DNA from: JAJCYL01 sp040222875
GTDB taxonomy: Bacteria; Bacteroidota; Bacteroidia; Cytophagales; Cyclobacteriaceae
Length of the DNA stretch: 64,000 nucleotides
NCBI GenBank assembly: GCA_040222875.1
Contig: JAVKCG010000008.1
Location: forward strand, 434,001 to 498,000
Direction: 5' to 3'
The translations under genes were made by a program, and so were the position numbers. The notes below the pieces were generated by a model that did not search any database, had not been told where the DNA came from, and saw only the letters and a list, made by a program, of their open reading frames with translations. This document shows positions 9,440 to 18,401 of the stretch, in pieces; within the stretch, counting starts at the first letter, position 1; each line of letters opens with the position of its first letter.

Positions 9440-9823
9440 TTAAAACAGTTGCCCTTGAATTTTTCGGTGAATACCCTCTTTTATAAGATTCACATTGAAG
9501 TTTATTAGCAAACCTAGCTTGATTTCGGTAAGCTTCATGTAAGTCAAAATTGTTTTATGATGGACTTTTTCAACTCTTTCAACAGATTTTAATTCAATGA
9601 TAAGCTTGTTCTCAAGAATCAGATCTGCTCTGAAGCCTATACCAAGTTTGTGTCCCATATAGAACACATCAATTCCTTGCTGCCGACTAAACTGAACACC
9701 TCTATTATTAAGTTCGCAACTAAACGCCTCTTCGTAAACACTTTCCAATAGCCCTGGGCCAAGGGTAGTATGGAGCTTGTAAGCTATATCAACTGCTATT
9801 TTGGCTAATTCATTTTCAGTCAT
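9440..9823 (-). CDS. GxxExxY protein
   Basis: A 127-residue protein carrying the family motif in LGPGLLESVYEEAF (GxxExxY). Later come GIGFRADLILENKLIIELKS and a C-terminal helix-strand pair. The acidic D and E-L-K residues in that segment resemble a compact PD-(D/E)XK nuclease fold, as has been proposed for the family; biochemical function is not established to my knowledge. Length is normal. The gene sits inside a perfectly compact inverted-repeat cassette, and the region just upstream of its start codon is the repeat itself, so any promoter or ribosome-binding signal must lie in the repeat. It is unrelated to both neighbours. Confidence 0.9.
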   Translation of the reverse strand: MTENELAKIAVDIAYKLHTTLGPGLLESVYEEAFSCELNNRGVQFSRQQGIDVFYMGHKLGIGFRADLILENKLIIELKSVERVEKVHHKTILTYMKLTEIKLGLLINFNVNLIKEGIHRKIQGQLF

Positions 9824-9824
9824 T

Positions 9825-9853
9825 CTTTGTGTTCTTTGTGCCTTGGTGGGATC
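9825..9853 (-). repeat. right terminal inverted repeat of GxxExxY cassette
   Basis: Starts one base upstream of the GxxExxY start codon and runs to GTGGGATC. The two outermost G and A (on the - strand) form part of the TGA stop of the adjacent methyltransferase. Confidence 0.85.
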
Positions 9854-10628
9854 AGGCCTTCCCCATTACACAAAACAAGTCCAAGCTGGAATCTGCGTCA
9901 TTACTCAGTAAATAATCATCCTGATTGATGCTCTTTACTAATTCGTTATCCTGATCCTGAAGTTTGTTGCGGTTCTTTCTATTAAGTATTTCGTAAGGAA
10001 TCCTCAGAATTGATGCAGGCAACCTGTATTGTAAATTGAGCACATCAAACCGCATGATCTTTTGCACTGATTTTCGGTTTTGTTCGTGGTATTCCCAAAG
10101 TCGTTCACTTCCCGTTACCCCTTTCATTTCAACCGTATCAAAAATTGAAGCAGCTAAATTCGTTAATTCTTCAGCCGTATATTCCCTGATGTGCCAGGGG
10201 TTTCTTGAGAGACTGTTTTTGATATTAGGAGTGGTGATTATGGCTTGACCGCCTGGCCTCAATACCCTATAAATCTCTTCTAAAAATTGCCTGTCTTTTT
10301 TGATGTGTTCAATCACTTGAAAGCTCACTACGCAATCGAAAGAATTGTCTTGTAAACCTTTAAACGGAGGGAATACTGCTTGCTCAAACCTTAAATCAGG
10401 ATAGGTTGCATTCAGGCGATCAATGATTTCCTGAATTTTATCTAGTCCTAAATATTTCTTGCTCTTAGGGGCAAGTAACTCAACGCCTCTGCCTTCACCG
10501 CAACCAAGCTCCAGTAAGTCACCCTTTATGTAAGGTTCGGCTAAGTAATAAGCCTTTAACAACCGCTGGTGTATGGGGTTATCAGAAGTGATTTTATCAG
10601 ATGTAATTTCAGTAGTGTATGTCGCCAT
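9852..10628 (-). CDS. Class I SAM-dependent methyltransferase
   Basis: 258 residues with a clear methyltransferase fold. Motif I LLELGCGEGRG (38-48) binds S-adenosylmethionine. The following acidic residue is in KYLGLDKI, motif II is DCVVSFQVIEHI and the post-motif region is RVLRPGGQAIITTPN. The LRPGG and VIEHI forms are typical of UbiE/SmtA-like small-molecule or lipid methyltransferases; the substrate cannot be read from sequence. It has no evident operon partner. Its stop codon (9852-9854) overlaps the outer end of the GxxExxY cassette, so its last residues may have been set by that insertion. Confidence 0.9.
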   Translation of the reverse strand: MATYTTEITSDKITSDNPIHQRLLKAYYLAEPYIKGDLLELGCGEGRGVELLAPKSKKYLGLDKIQEIIDRLNATYPDLRFEQAVFPPFKGLQDNSFDCVVSFQVIEHIKKDRQFLEEIYRVLRPGGQAIITTPNIKNSLSRNPWHIREYTAEELTNLAASIFDTVEMKGVTGSERLWEYHEQNRKSVQKIMRFDVLNLQYRLPASILRIPYEILNRKNRNKLQDQDNELVKSINQDDYLLSNDADSSLDLFCVMGKA

Positions 10629-10733
10629 TGATTGAAAATCTGACCCAAAGTTCTTGATAAATGGCTAAAGTATAAACAGGAAGCTTTTAATAAGATCAAA
10701 ACACTATATTCAATAAATTTTTACCTAACCAAT

Positions 10734-12227
10734 ATGAAAAATGGAAAGACCCTGGGGCTTTTAGGAGGCATTGCAGTTCTGGCCCTGATGATGATTTTAC
10801 CTCCTCCCGAGGGCATGCAACCAGAGGCGATGAGAGCCGCGGGGGTCGCTTTATTAATGACCATTTGGTGGGTTTCTGAAGCCATTCCTATAGCAGCCAC
10901 GGCTTTTGTGCCCCTTGCATTGTACCCTCTTTTAGGGATTCTTGATGCCGGCACTACTACTGAAAATTATGGGCACAATTATGTGCTAATGCTTTTGGGT
11001 GGATTCATTATCGCCAAGGCGATTGAAATCCACCAGCTCCATCGGCGGATTGCCCTTGGCATTATGAAGGTAATCGGCACAAGCCGCCGATACATAATTC
11101 TGAGTTTCATGGTAGCCACTGCGCTGCTATCAATGTGGATAGCCAATGTGGCCGTAACCCTTTTAATGCTCCCCATTGGTCTGGCGATAATAACAAGAGA
11201 AAATGAATCAGGGGAGATGACCAACTTTGGTTTGGCGCTCATGTTGGCGATTGCCTACGCCGCTAGTATTGGCGGCACCGGTACATTAATAGGCACTCCA
11301 CCAAACATGGCTTTCGTTGGGATTTATCAGAAGCTATACCCGACCGCCCCTGAAATCAGCTTTTTTAAATGGATGCAATTGGGTATTCCTCTGGTAATCA
11401 TCTTTCTGCCTATTATTTGGATTTACATTAATAAATACTTCAAAATTGAAGGTGATTTTGAAGGGGGAAAAGAAGTGGTAGAATCAGAATGGGCGAAACT
11501 TGGCCCCATGACCAGTGCCGAGAAAAGAGTATTAGCGCTTTTCATTTTTACAGCCCTTGGCTGGATATTCAGACGGGATTTTGTGTTCGATGAAAGTGTA
11601 ATTCCTGGGTGGTCTTCGTTGATCGGTGTTGGTGAATACGCCCATGATTCAACAGTAGCATTATTTGCCTGTGTGCTGCTTTTTATAATCCCTACGGGTG
11701 ACAAAAAGAGCGAACATAAACGCTTAATGAACTGGAAAGATGCCGAAAGCGTACCCTGGGGTGTAGTCATTATAGTGGGTGGAGGCTACGCCATTGCGGA
11801 TGGTTTCGCTCATACTGGCCTTGCAGATTGGTTAGGTCAGCAGATGGCTTTCATTGGGTCTCTTCCAGTTCTAGCTATCATTCTCATCATCGTTTTGTTG
11901 ATGATTTTTTTGACGGAAATAAATTCTAACACAGCCACTGCTAATATCTTTTTGCCGGTGCTGGCAGTGATGGCAGTATCGGGAGGTATCAACCCGTTGA
12001 TGCTGATGGTACCGGCAACTTTCGCAGCCTCGTTTGCTTTCATGCTTCCCTCAGGCACAGGAACAAATGCCGTAATTTTCGGAAGTGGCAAAGTGACAAT
12101 TCCTCAAATGGCCAAATGTGGATTTTGGCTGAATTTGATATCAGTGGTGCTGCTTACTTTGATAATGTACACGATTGCTGAACCAATTTTTGACCTGAGT
12201 TTGACAGTGCCTGACTGGGCTAAGTAG
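10734..12227 (+). CDS. DASS/SLC13-family sodium:anion symporter
   Basis: A 497-residue polytopic membrane protein of about 11-12 hydrophobic segments. Two family hallmarks are present: GGTGTLIGTPPN in the first half and NSNTATANIFLPVL in the second. These correspond to the paired SNT-type substrate-binding loops that hold dicarboxylate, sulfate or phosphate with sodium. The N-terminal run ILPPPEGMQPEAMRAAGVALLMTIWW (split here as ILPPPEGM and IWWVSEAIPI) is also typical. The following TonB receptor is on the same strand after 88 bases, but nothing else ties them together. Confidence 0.93.
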   Translation: MKNGKTLGLLGGIAVLALMMILPPPEGMQPEAMRAAGVALLMTIWWVSEAIPIAATAFVPLALYPLLGILDAGTTTENYGHNYVLMLLGGFIIAKAIEIHQLHRRIALGIMKVIGTSRRYIILSFMVATALLSMWIANVAVTLLMLPIGLAIITRENESGEMTNFGLALMLAIAYAASIGGTGTLIGTPPNMAFVGIYQKLYPTAPEISFFKWMQLGIPLVIIFLPIIWIYINKYFKIEGDFEGGKEVVESEWAKLGPMTSAEKRVLALFIFTALGWIFRRDFVFDESVIPGWSSLIGVGEYAHDSTVALFACVLLFIIPTGDKKSEHKRLMNWKDAESVPWGVVIIVGGGYAIADGFAHTGLADWLGQQMAFIGSLPVLAIILIIVLLMIFLTEINSNTATANIFLPVLAVMAVSGGINPLMLMVPATFAASFAFMLPSGTGTNAVIFGSGKVTIPQMAKCGFWLNLISVVLLTLIMYTIAEPIFDLSLTVPDWAK

Positions 12228-12315
12228 AGTAAAATTTTCATGCCCTATCAGGGTAATCATTTGAGTGCGGGTATTAACACCCGAACACCAAGGATTAGTA
12301 AATTCAAAAACTCAA

Positions 12316-14877
12316 ATGGAAATTCTTAAGGTCAAATTATTTAGTTATTTGTTTCTTCTGAGCACTTTGGTCAGTGCTCAAAATGGTCAATCTGTTGAGC
12401 TAGTTTATGATAATCAGCCACTCAAAGAGGTTCTTTCTGATATAGAGATGAAGTTCGATGTCAAGTTCTCTTACATCTCAGATTTGGTAGAAGGGATCAA
12501 TATATCTGGTGATTTTTCGTCAGTTAAACTTGAGAGTTTGGTCAAGGAAGTGCTGGCTTCAACGCCACTCAATTATCAGTTTATTGATCAAAAAAACATT
12601 GTAATTGTTCCAGGCACCAAAGGCCCATCAAAAAAGGTTCCTCAAGGTGGTTTTAAGCTCAGCGGCAAAATTGTGGACAACCTTAATTTTCAACCAGTTG
12701 CTTTTGCCAGTGTGGCCATCGCAGATAGTGGCAAAGGTGCAGTAACTGATCTGGATGGCCGCTTCGAGATTGTAAACATCGACTACCCACGAGTGAAGCT
12801 ATTGGTTCAGATGGTTGGGTTTAAGGGGCTGGAAAAAAATGTTGACTTATTTGAACAAACAGACATTGACATCGAGTTGGAAGAAGCTTTCGTTGAGCTT
12901 GAGGGGATTGAGATTACCCCCGGAGCATTTAATATTCATACTGCTGAACCAAGGGTTCACCAACTTTCGAAAGAGGAGATTTTATTCTCACCAAACTTTG
13001 CCAGGGATATCTATAGAACGCTAAGTTTGGTGCCAGGTGTATCAAATACAGAATTTTCATCAAAAGCCAGAATAAGGGGAGGGCATTCGGATGAAACGGC
13101 TATTTATCTTGACAATTTCGAAATTTATGAGCCCTTTCATTTGGAGGAATTTGATGGCGTATTTAGTGTAATCAATACGGACTTTGTAGAAGAAACCAAA
13201 GTGCTCACAGGTGGGTTTTCTCCACGCTACACCGATAAAATTTCTGGCATTATCAGTGTGAAAACCCCGGACAACATTTCAGAAAATGAAACTAAAATTT
13301 CACTGGATATTATAAACGCATCGATCATCAGAAAACAAAAAATCAGCAAGAAGTCAAGTGCATTTTTTGGTGTAAGGCGGGGTTATGTAGATCTTTTGCT
13401 AAATCAGGTTGACGGTGATGATGACCAATTGGGAATAGAGCCAATCTTCTACGATGTCTGGGGCAAATACAATTTTCAGCTTAACCGAAAGCACATGTTT
13501 TCATACAACATGATGTATTCTCAGGATGACTTCGAAATGAGGGAGCAAGCCGTTTTGCGGGATGATGTATTCGATAGCAAAAGGAGGGCTTTTTATAATT
13601 GGGTTAACTGGAAATGGCTTCCCTCTGAAAAGTTTTATTCAATCACAACTTTTGGTCATCAGTGGTTGAATAAAGACTCTGATTTCAAATTCGAATCGAC
13701 AATTAGTGATGATAATATCGATGATCGGGATACCGATCTTTTTATAATAAACCACAATTCAATTTTCGATTTTCACCCAAACCACAGCCTGGAATTCGGG
13801 GTAGAGTTCAAGGCTTTTGATTCAGAATACCGCTATCGGGAGATCAGGACTAACCGAAATGCCTCCTCCCTGAATAATATTGTAAACGACTCAATTGATG
13901 TAGATACCCAATTTAACGGAACTACAATAGCGGTCTATTTGCAAAACTCATGGAAGTTGACCCCAGAGTTTATTTTAATGGGTGGGTTAAGGGCGTCAAA
14001 ACAAAGCTACGGTGAAAAAACAGATCTTGGGCCAAGGTTTGCGGCCAGTTGGAGCATCACCAACAATCTAAAGGCCAATGCTGGTTATGGAATTTTTTAT
14101 CAGCCAGACAATGTCCAGAAAACCCGATCATACAACGGCCAAACCGAACCATTTGAAGAAAGTAGTAAGAGCATTCATTATACAGGGTCGCTTGATTACA
14201 ATCTTGGTTCAAGCAATGTTGCATTCAATATTTACTACAAGGATAATAAGCGGCTCTATGATGATTTCCGGCTTGATTTCGTCAATCGAATTGCGGGTGT
14301 TGGCATTTCTGATGTTCCGTTTGATGCTGCTAGCGGCACCTCCCGAGGCTTTGACTTAACTTATAGAAAGCTGTTAAACGGCAGACATTTGATATCTGCT
14401 ACTTATGCCTACAGCAAAGACAGAATCACGGATGCTCAAGGCTTTGAAACTTACCGTGATTTCGATAGAAGGCACTCCATCATTTTAAACAACACCTTCA
14501 AGTTTGGCAAAAATTTCACTTTGAGCACCCTATGGGATTTCAACTCTGGTCAACCCTACACACCATTAACTGCCGCAGTTGAAGGTGAAACAGTATTTCA
14601 AGGCGATGGCCAAATATTCTTTATAGAAGAAGATAAAAACACAGGTCGTTTACCAGCCTACCATTCACTAAATGTGAAGCTTGAAAAGCTTTGGATTTTC
14701 AAAAAATTCGACCTGAACATTTACCTCAACATTGTAAACCTCTACAATCGCCAGAACATTAGGAACTACACCTACGATGGCGAGACCTTCGGGAATACCC
14801 TTGAAGTCACCGTATTCAGGGATGAGGTAGCCTACTTCCCGAGGTTTGTTACCCCAGGGATAAGTGTAAAGTTTTAG
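12316..14877 (+). CDS. TonB-dependent receptor with STN and carboxypeptidase-like domains
   Basis: An 853-residue outer-membrane receptor. I chose the ATG at 12316 over a GTG at 12265, because it starts exactly at a signal peptide (MEILKVKLFSYLFLLSTLVSAQ). A secretin/TonB short N-terminal domain follows (about 25-75), then a carboxypeptidase-D regulatory-like domain (about 115-200), a plug (about 215-320, with IRGGHSDETAIYLDN) and a 22-strand barrel ending in an aromatic-rich strand (FVTPGISVKF). An STN domain often marks receptors that signal to an anti-sigma factor, but no FecIR pair lies nearby. The substrate is unknown; no SusD partner is present. Confidence 0.93.
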   Translation: MEILKVKLFSYLFLLSTLVSAQNGQSVELVYDNQPLKEVLSDIEMKFDVKFSYISDLVEGINISGDFSSVKLESLVKEVLASTPLNYQFIDQKNIVIVPGTKGPSKKVPQGGFKLSGKIVDNLNFQPVAFASVAIADSGKGAVTDLDGRFEIVNIDYPRVKLLVQMVGFKGLEKNVDLFEQTDIDIELEEAFVELEGIEITPGAFNIHTAEPRVHQLSKEEILFSPNFARDIYRTLSLVPGVSNTEFSSKARIRGGHSDETAIYLDNFEIYEPFHLEEFDGVFSVINTDFVEETKVLTGGFSPRYTDKISGIISVKTPDNISENETKISLDIINASIIRKQKISKKSSAFFGVRRGYVDLLLNQVDGDDDQLGIEPIFYDVWGKYNFQLNRKHMFSYNMMYSQDDFEMREQAVLRDDVFDSKRRAFYNWVNWKWLPSEKFYSITTFGHQWLNKDSDFKFESTISDDNIDDRDTDLFIINHNSIFDFHPNHSLEFGVEFKAFDSEYRYREIRTNRNASSLNNIVNDSIDVDTQFNGTTIAVYLQNSWKLTPEFILMGGLRASKQSYGEKTDLGPRFAASWSITNNLKANAGYGIFYQPDNVQKTRSYNGQTEPFEESSKSIHYTGSLDYNLGSSNVAFNIYYKDNKRLYDDFRLDFVNRIAGVGISDVPFDAASGTSRGFDLTYRKLLNGRHLISATYAYSKDRITDAQGFETYRDFDRRHSIILNNTFKFGKNFTLSTLWDFNSGQPYTPLTAAVEGETVFQGDGQIFFIEEDKNTGRLPAYHSLNVKLEKLWIFKKFDLNIYLNIVNLYNRQNIRNYTYDGETFGNTLEVTVFRDEVAYFPRFVTPGISVKF

Positions 14878-14981
14878 AAATGACCTTCACTCAAACGAGT
14901 GAGAAGTCTTTGAAAGAGACAGAATTAAGAACTGTTCGCTCCGGGTCTCCCGAAGCTATAAGCAAGAAAGAAGTCTCGAGG

Positions 14982-15377
14982 TTATTCGTTGTAAACCATC
15001 AATTTTAGTTTTTTTTCGAACCCATCAAAATCACGATCATCATGAAGCAGTGTTAATTTATGTTCAAGGCAGAATGTTGCAATAATGCAATCAATGGTCT
15101 TCCTGACAGTAATACCCCTCCTTCTAAGTTTTCGATAGTTTGAGATGGCTTTTAAAGCGATTTCTTTATTGAACATCTCGTAACAAATAAACTCAGCCAT
15201 CAATGAATTGGCCGTTTTAAAGTCCCTATCAGATTTGAATCCGTGAAGCACTTCCAGCAAAATGATGTCTCCAGTTACAATTTGGGAAATGCCAAGGAGT
15301 GCGTTCAAATGATCGGTTTTCTGGGTAACCCTGCCATTGAAAAAGTCAATCCAAACCGATGAATCGACCAGGATCAT
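14982..15377 (-). CDS. vapC: VapC-type PIN-domain ribonuclease toxin
   Basis: 131 residues, the usual PIN-domain length. The metal-binding acidic residues are in place: Asp5 in ILVDSSVWIDFF, Glu42 in LLEVLHG, Asp96 in TIDCIIA and Asp113/114 in LLHDDRDF. VapC toxins cut structured RNAs such as tRNA when freed from VapB. The gene overlaps the upstream antitoxin by 4 bases (ATGA), the standard coupling for this pair. No truncation is visible, so the toxin should be active. Confidence 0.93.
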   Translation of the reverse strand: MILVDSSVWIDFFNGRVTQKTDHLNALLGISQIVTGDIILLEVLHGFKSDRDFKTANSLMAEFICYEMFNKEIALKAISNYRKLRRRGITVRKTIDCIIATFCLEHKLTLLHDDRDFDGFEKKLKLMVYNE

Positions 15378-15562
15378 TTCCTCAGCTCATTGAGGTCACC
15401 TTCCCACTTTAGCTTACCTCGAAATTTTTTCACCCGCTCCTGGCTTTTGATACGGACCATCAATTTTAGAGCCTCCTCAATCACACCTATTTTGGTTTTC
15501 TGATCACTGAAAGAAAGAGCTTTTGCAATGAGTTGGTCATCAAGAACAATATTGGTTCTCAT
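15374..15562 (-). CDS. vapB: VapB-type antitoxin
   Basis: A 62-residue protein with an N-terminal ribbon-helix-helix-like segment (MRTNIVLDDQLIAKALSF, a usual start in this family) and a basic and acidic C-terminal tail (KFRGKLKWEGDL) that would wrap the toxin. It lies first in the vapBC operon. An inverted repeat at 15561-15590 covers its start codon and leader, as expected for autoregulation by the VapBC complex. Confidence 0.9.
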   Translation of the reverse strand: MRTNIVLDDQLIAKALSFSDQKTKIGVIEEALKLMVRIKSQERVKKFRGKLKWEGDLNELRK

Positions 15563-15590
15563 GTGTATGTTTTTTCACAGGTATACACAT
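15561..15590. promoter_or_regulatory. putative VapBC operator (inverted repeat)
   Basis: ATGTGTAT (15561-15568) and ATACACAT (15583-15590) are exact inverted copies separated by 14 bases. Their centres are 22 bp apart, two helical turns, so two ribbon-helix-helix dimers would bind one face. It overlaps the first two bases of vapB on the + coordinate side. Confidence 0.6.
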
Positions 15591-15699
15591 TTATTGCCTA
15601 ATTGATTAAACCGAAAAATTTAACAATCAGCCTTGCAGGATAACCAACATTAGAGACATTCATTATAGAAATTGTAAACAAGAAGCAAATCGTAGATGA

Positions 15700-17358
15700 C
15701 TACTTCCCCTTTCCCCAACTATCTCTCAATGTTACAGTCCTGTTAAAAATGACCTTTTCAGGAGTAGACTCCTTATCTACTATAAAATAACCCTGGCGCT
15801 CAAACTGGAATTGATCGCCAGGTTTCGCACCCGCCAATGAAGGTTCTACTTTGGCATTGGAAATGATATCAAGTGAATCAGGATTAAGGTGGTTTTTGAA
15901 ATCATCCTCAATGTCGCCAAGATCTTCGGTGGTGAAAAGGCGGTCGTAAAGCCTGATTTCTGCATCGACAGCGTTGTCTGCATGCACCCAGCCCAGGGTT
16001 CCTTTTACCTTTTTACCTGTGGTGTCCTGGCCACTACGGGTGGCAGGGTCGTAGGTGCAGTAGATTTCCTCAATCTCACCATCGGCGTTTTTCTTATAGT
16101 CCTCGCACTTGATGATGTAGGCATATTTTAAGCGCACTTCCCTATCTGGTCCTAACCGGAAGAACTTCTTAGGAGGATCTTCCATAAAATCGCCCCGCTC
16201 AATGTAAAGCTCTCGTCCAAATGGGATATCCCGTTTGCCTGCGGCTTCATCTTCGGGGTTGTTGGTGGCCTGCATCATTTCAGTTTCCCCTTCTGGAAAG
16301 TTGGTAATAATGAGTTTAATTGGGTCGAGGATTCCTAATCGGCGTTCAGCTTTTTTGTTCAGGTCTTCCCTTACATGGTGTTCCAATAGGGCCACATCAA
16401 TCAGGTTGTCCCGCTTTGCCACGCCAATAGTATCAGCAAATTTTCTAATCGATTCAGGTGTGTAGCCCCGTCGTCTTATTCCAGTGATTGTTGGCATTCG
16501 AGGGTCATCCCAGCCGGAAACATGGCCGCCTTGCACCAATTCAAGCAGCTTACGTTTGCTCATAATGGTGTAGGTAAGGTTAAGCCTGGCAAACTCAATC
16601 TGCCTTGATGGGTAGATGCCGAGGGTTTCAATGCACCAATTGTAAAGGGGGCGATGCACCTCAAACTCCAGGGTGCAAAGCGAATGGGTCACATTTTCAA
16701 TCGAATCTGATTGACCATGTGCAAAATCGTAGGTTGGGTAAATGCACCAATCTGTTCCGGTGCGGTGGTGTGCAGCATGTTTGATGCGGTAGAGCACCGG
16801 GTCACGCATGTGCATATTTGGTGATGCCATATCAATTTTGGCCCTCAAAACCCGCTCACCATTTTTAAATTTACCATCACGCATCTGCCTGAACAGATTC
16901 AAATTCTCTTCAGAACTTCTATTTCGGAAGGGGCTCTCAATTCCAGGACGGGTTGGGGTACCACGGTTAGCGCTCATTTCTTCCGCTGAAATATCGTCGA
17001 CATACGCCTTCCCCATTTCAATTAGTTGAACTGCAAATCCGTAGAGCTGCTCAAAATAGTCTGATGCGTATTTTGGCTCACTGTCCCACTCATAGCCAAG
17101 CCATTTCACATCCGCCATTATGGAGTCAACATACTCGGTCTCTTCTTTCTCGGGGTTGGTGTCATCAAAGCGGAGGTTCGTCTTTCCGCCGTATTTTTTT
17201 GCTAGGCCAAAATTGAGACAAATAGATTTGGCATGGCCCAAGTGCAGGTATCCATTGGGCTCTGGTGGGAACCTCGTGGTGATCTCCGTATGCTTACCTG
17301 ATTTAAGGTCTTCTTCAATGATCTGCTCAATAAAATTGAGGGATTTGCCTTCTTCCAT
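15700..17358 (-). CDS. glnS: Glutaminyl-tRNA synthetase
   Basis: 552 residues of a class I aminoacyl-tRNA synthetase. The HIGH motif is in PPEPNGYLHLGHAKS and the KMSKS motif is MSKRKL near residue 270. The GlnRS-specific order continues through a two-barrel anticodon-binding region ending in FNRTVTLRDSW. It charges tRNA-Gln directly, so the organism need not rely on the Gat amidation route for Gln. The ATG at 17358 starts MEEGKSLNFIEQIIEEDL, which matches the usual N-terminus. It is monocistronic. Confidence 0.97.
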   Translation of the reverse strand: MEEGKSLNFIEQIIEEDLKSGKHTEITTRFPPEPNGYLHLGHAKSICLNFGLAKKYGGKTNLRFDDTNPEKEETEYVDSIMADVKWLGYEWDSEPKYASDYFEQLYGFAVQLIEMGKAYVDDISAEEMSANRGTPTRPGIESPFRNRSSEENLNLFRQMRDGKFKNGERVLRAKIDMASPNMHMRDPVLYRIKHAAHHRTGTDWCIYPTYDFAHGQSDSIENVTHSLCTLEFEVHRPLYNWCIETLGIYPSRQIEFARLNLTYTIMSKRKLLELVQGGHVSGWDDPRMPTITGIRRRGYTPESIRKFADTIGVAKRDNLIDVALLEHHVREDLNKKAERRLGILDPIKLIITNFPEGETEMMQATNNPEDEAAGKRDIPFGRELYIERGDFMEDPPKKFFRLGPDREVRLKYAYIIKCEDYKKNADGEIEEIYCTYDPATRSGQDTTGKKVKGTLGWVHADNAVDAEIRLYDRLFTTEDLGDIEDDFKNHLNPDSLDIISNAKVEPSLAGAKPGDQFQFERQGYFIVDKESTPEKVIFNRTVTLRDSWGKGK

Positions 17359-17506
17359 TATTGCTGAAAATTTAGAAGTGCAAGTTTAGGGGAAAGGAGA
17401 CTGTTGAAAAAGTTAAGGGCTTCAGTCAAAAATGTAGAGACTATATATTAGGAACCCTGATCGAATGGAGTTTAATGAAAAATGATATCTTAATTTCACA
17501 TACACG

Positions 17507-18394
17507 ATGTTCACAAATATGAATCTCAGTATCATTATACCAATTGATGCCTATCACCCAGTTTTGCTATCCAACCTTGAATCATGGGATAATCAGAACT
17601 TCAATAAGGCTGATTTTGAAGTCATTGTTGTGGATTCGGAAAAAAAGACTGATTGGGTCGAAGCCATTGACGATCTAAAAAGTAGGGGCTTCAACCTTAG
17701 ATATGAGATTATAGAAAGTGACCACAGAAGTGTAAGGGCTAATTTCGGGGCATCACAGGCTCAAGCACCTTTGTTACTTTTTTTTGCGAATGATTTTTTT
17801 GCTGATGAAACCCTGGTCAGTTCACATGTTAGCTTTCACAAAATGCACAATGATAAAACTATCGGAGTTGGTACGGCAATCTCAGTTGAAAGTCAAAGGG
17901 AGGCATCAGCATTCTTAAGATGGTTAGAGGATTCAGGTCAATTATTTGGCATATCCTTTACAAAAAATGTAAAAATCCCTGAAGGATATTTCTATATGGG
18001 AAATTGTTCGATTAAGAAGAGTTTTTTTGAGCAAGTTGGTGGATTTAATGAGGCATTTGCCTTTCCCTGTTGTGAAGATTATGAATTTGGTATTAGATCA
18101 ATATCGTCAGGCTCAGTTTCAAGGTTGGTAGAAAACGCACAGGCCATTCACGATCACCCGATAACATTCGAAGAGAGGGCCAGGTCTATGGAGTTTGCAG
18201 GCAGGTCTGCCAAAATCCTTGAGAAGCTGAATGCATTTGTGCCAATTGAATACAGGCCGCTTCGAGAATCCCTAAAGAGGATTGTTTGGAAATGTCAGCG
18301 ACAAATTAATGGAGACGATCAATTACAGCATAAGGTTTGGAATTCTAAATTAGCTGGCTCCTTTTATCAGGGATATATTGATCAGGATGCTTAA
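17507..18394 (+). CDS. GT2-family glycosyltransferase
   Basis: A 295-residue GT-A enzyme starting with the nucleotide-binding strand LSIIIPIDAYHP. The metal-binding region appears as LLFFANDFFADE rather than a textbook DXD. The acceptor-site acidic pair is in CCEDYEFGIR, as in GT2 enzymes (ED motif). An ATG at 17519 is an alternative start. It opens a four-gene surface-glycan segment between glnS and tonB. The convergent sulfotransferase ends 8 bases downstream. Confidence 0.85.
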   Translation: MFTNMNLSIIIPIDAYHPVLLSNLESWDNQNFNKADFEVIVVDSEKKTDWVEAIDDLKSRGFNLRYEIIESDHRSVRANFGASQAQAPLLLFFANDFFADETLVSSHVSFHKMHNDKTIGVGTAISVESQREASAFLRWLEDSGQLFGISFTKNVKIPEGYFYMGNCSIKKSFFEQVGGFNEAFAFPCCEDYEFGIRSISSGSVSRLVENAQAIHDHPITFEERARSMEFAGRSAKILEKLNAFVPIEYRPLRESLKRIVWKCQRQINGDDQLQHKVWNSKLAGSFYQGYIDQDA

Positions 18395-18401
18395 CTTAAG
18401 G

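Larger units (their letters stand above)
9408..9853. mobile_element. GxxExxY one-gene cassette with 29-bp terminal inverted repeats
   Basis: The element consists of a left repeat (9408-9436), one small gene on the - strand and a right repeat (9825-9853). Both ends read inward from GATCCCAC through CACAAAGAACACAAAG, and 26 of 29 positions agree. The gene fills almost all the space between: 3 bases lie between the left repeat and its stop codon, and 1 base between its start codon and the right repeat. No transposase is present. The right outer end supplies the last two bases of the neighbouring methyltransferase stop codon. Confidence 0.7.

Noticed and set aside
12243..12283. CCCT/AGGG and CGGGT/ACCCG stems in the leader of the TonB receptor gene
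   Set aside because: Short stems with no U run and no riboswitch-like architecture that I recognise.
14888..14901. CACTC/GAGTG hairpin after the TonB receptor gene
   Set aside because: Only a 5-bp stem and no following U run; too weak to call a terminator.
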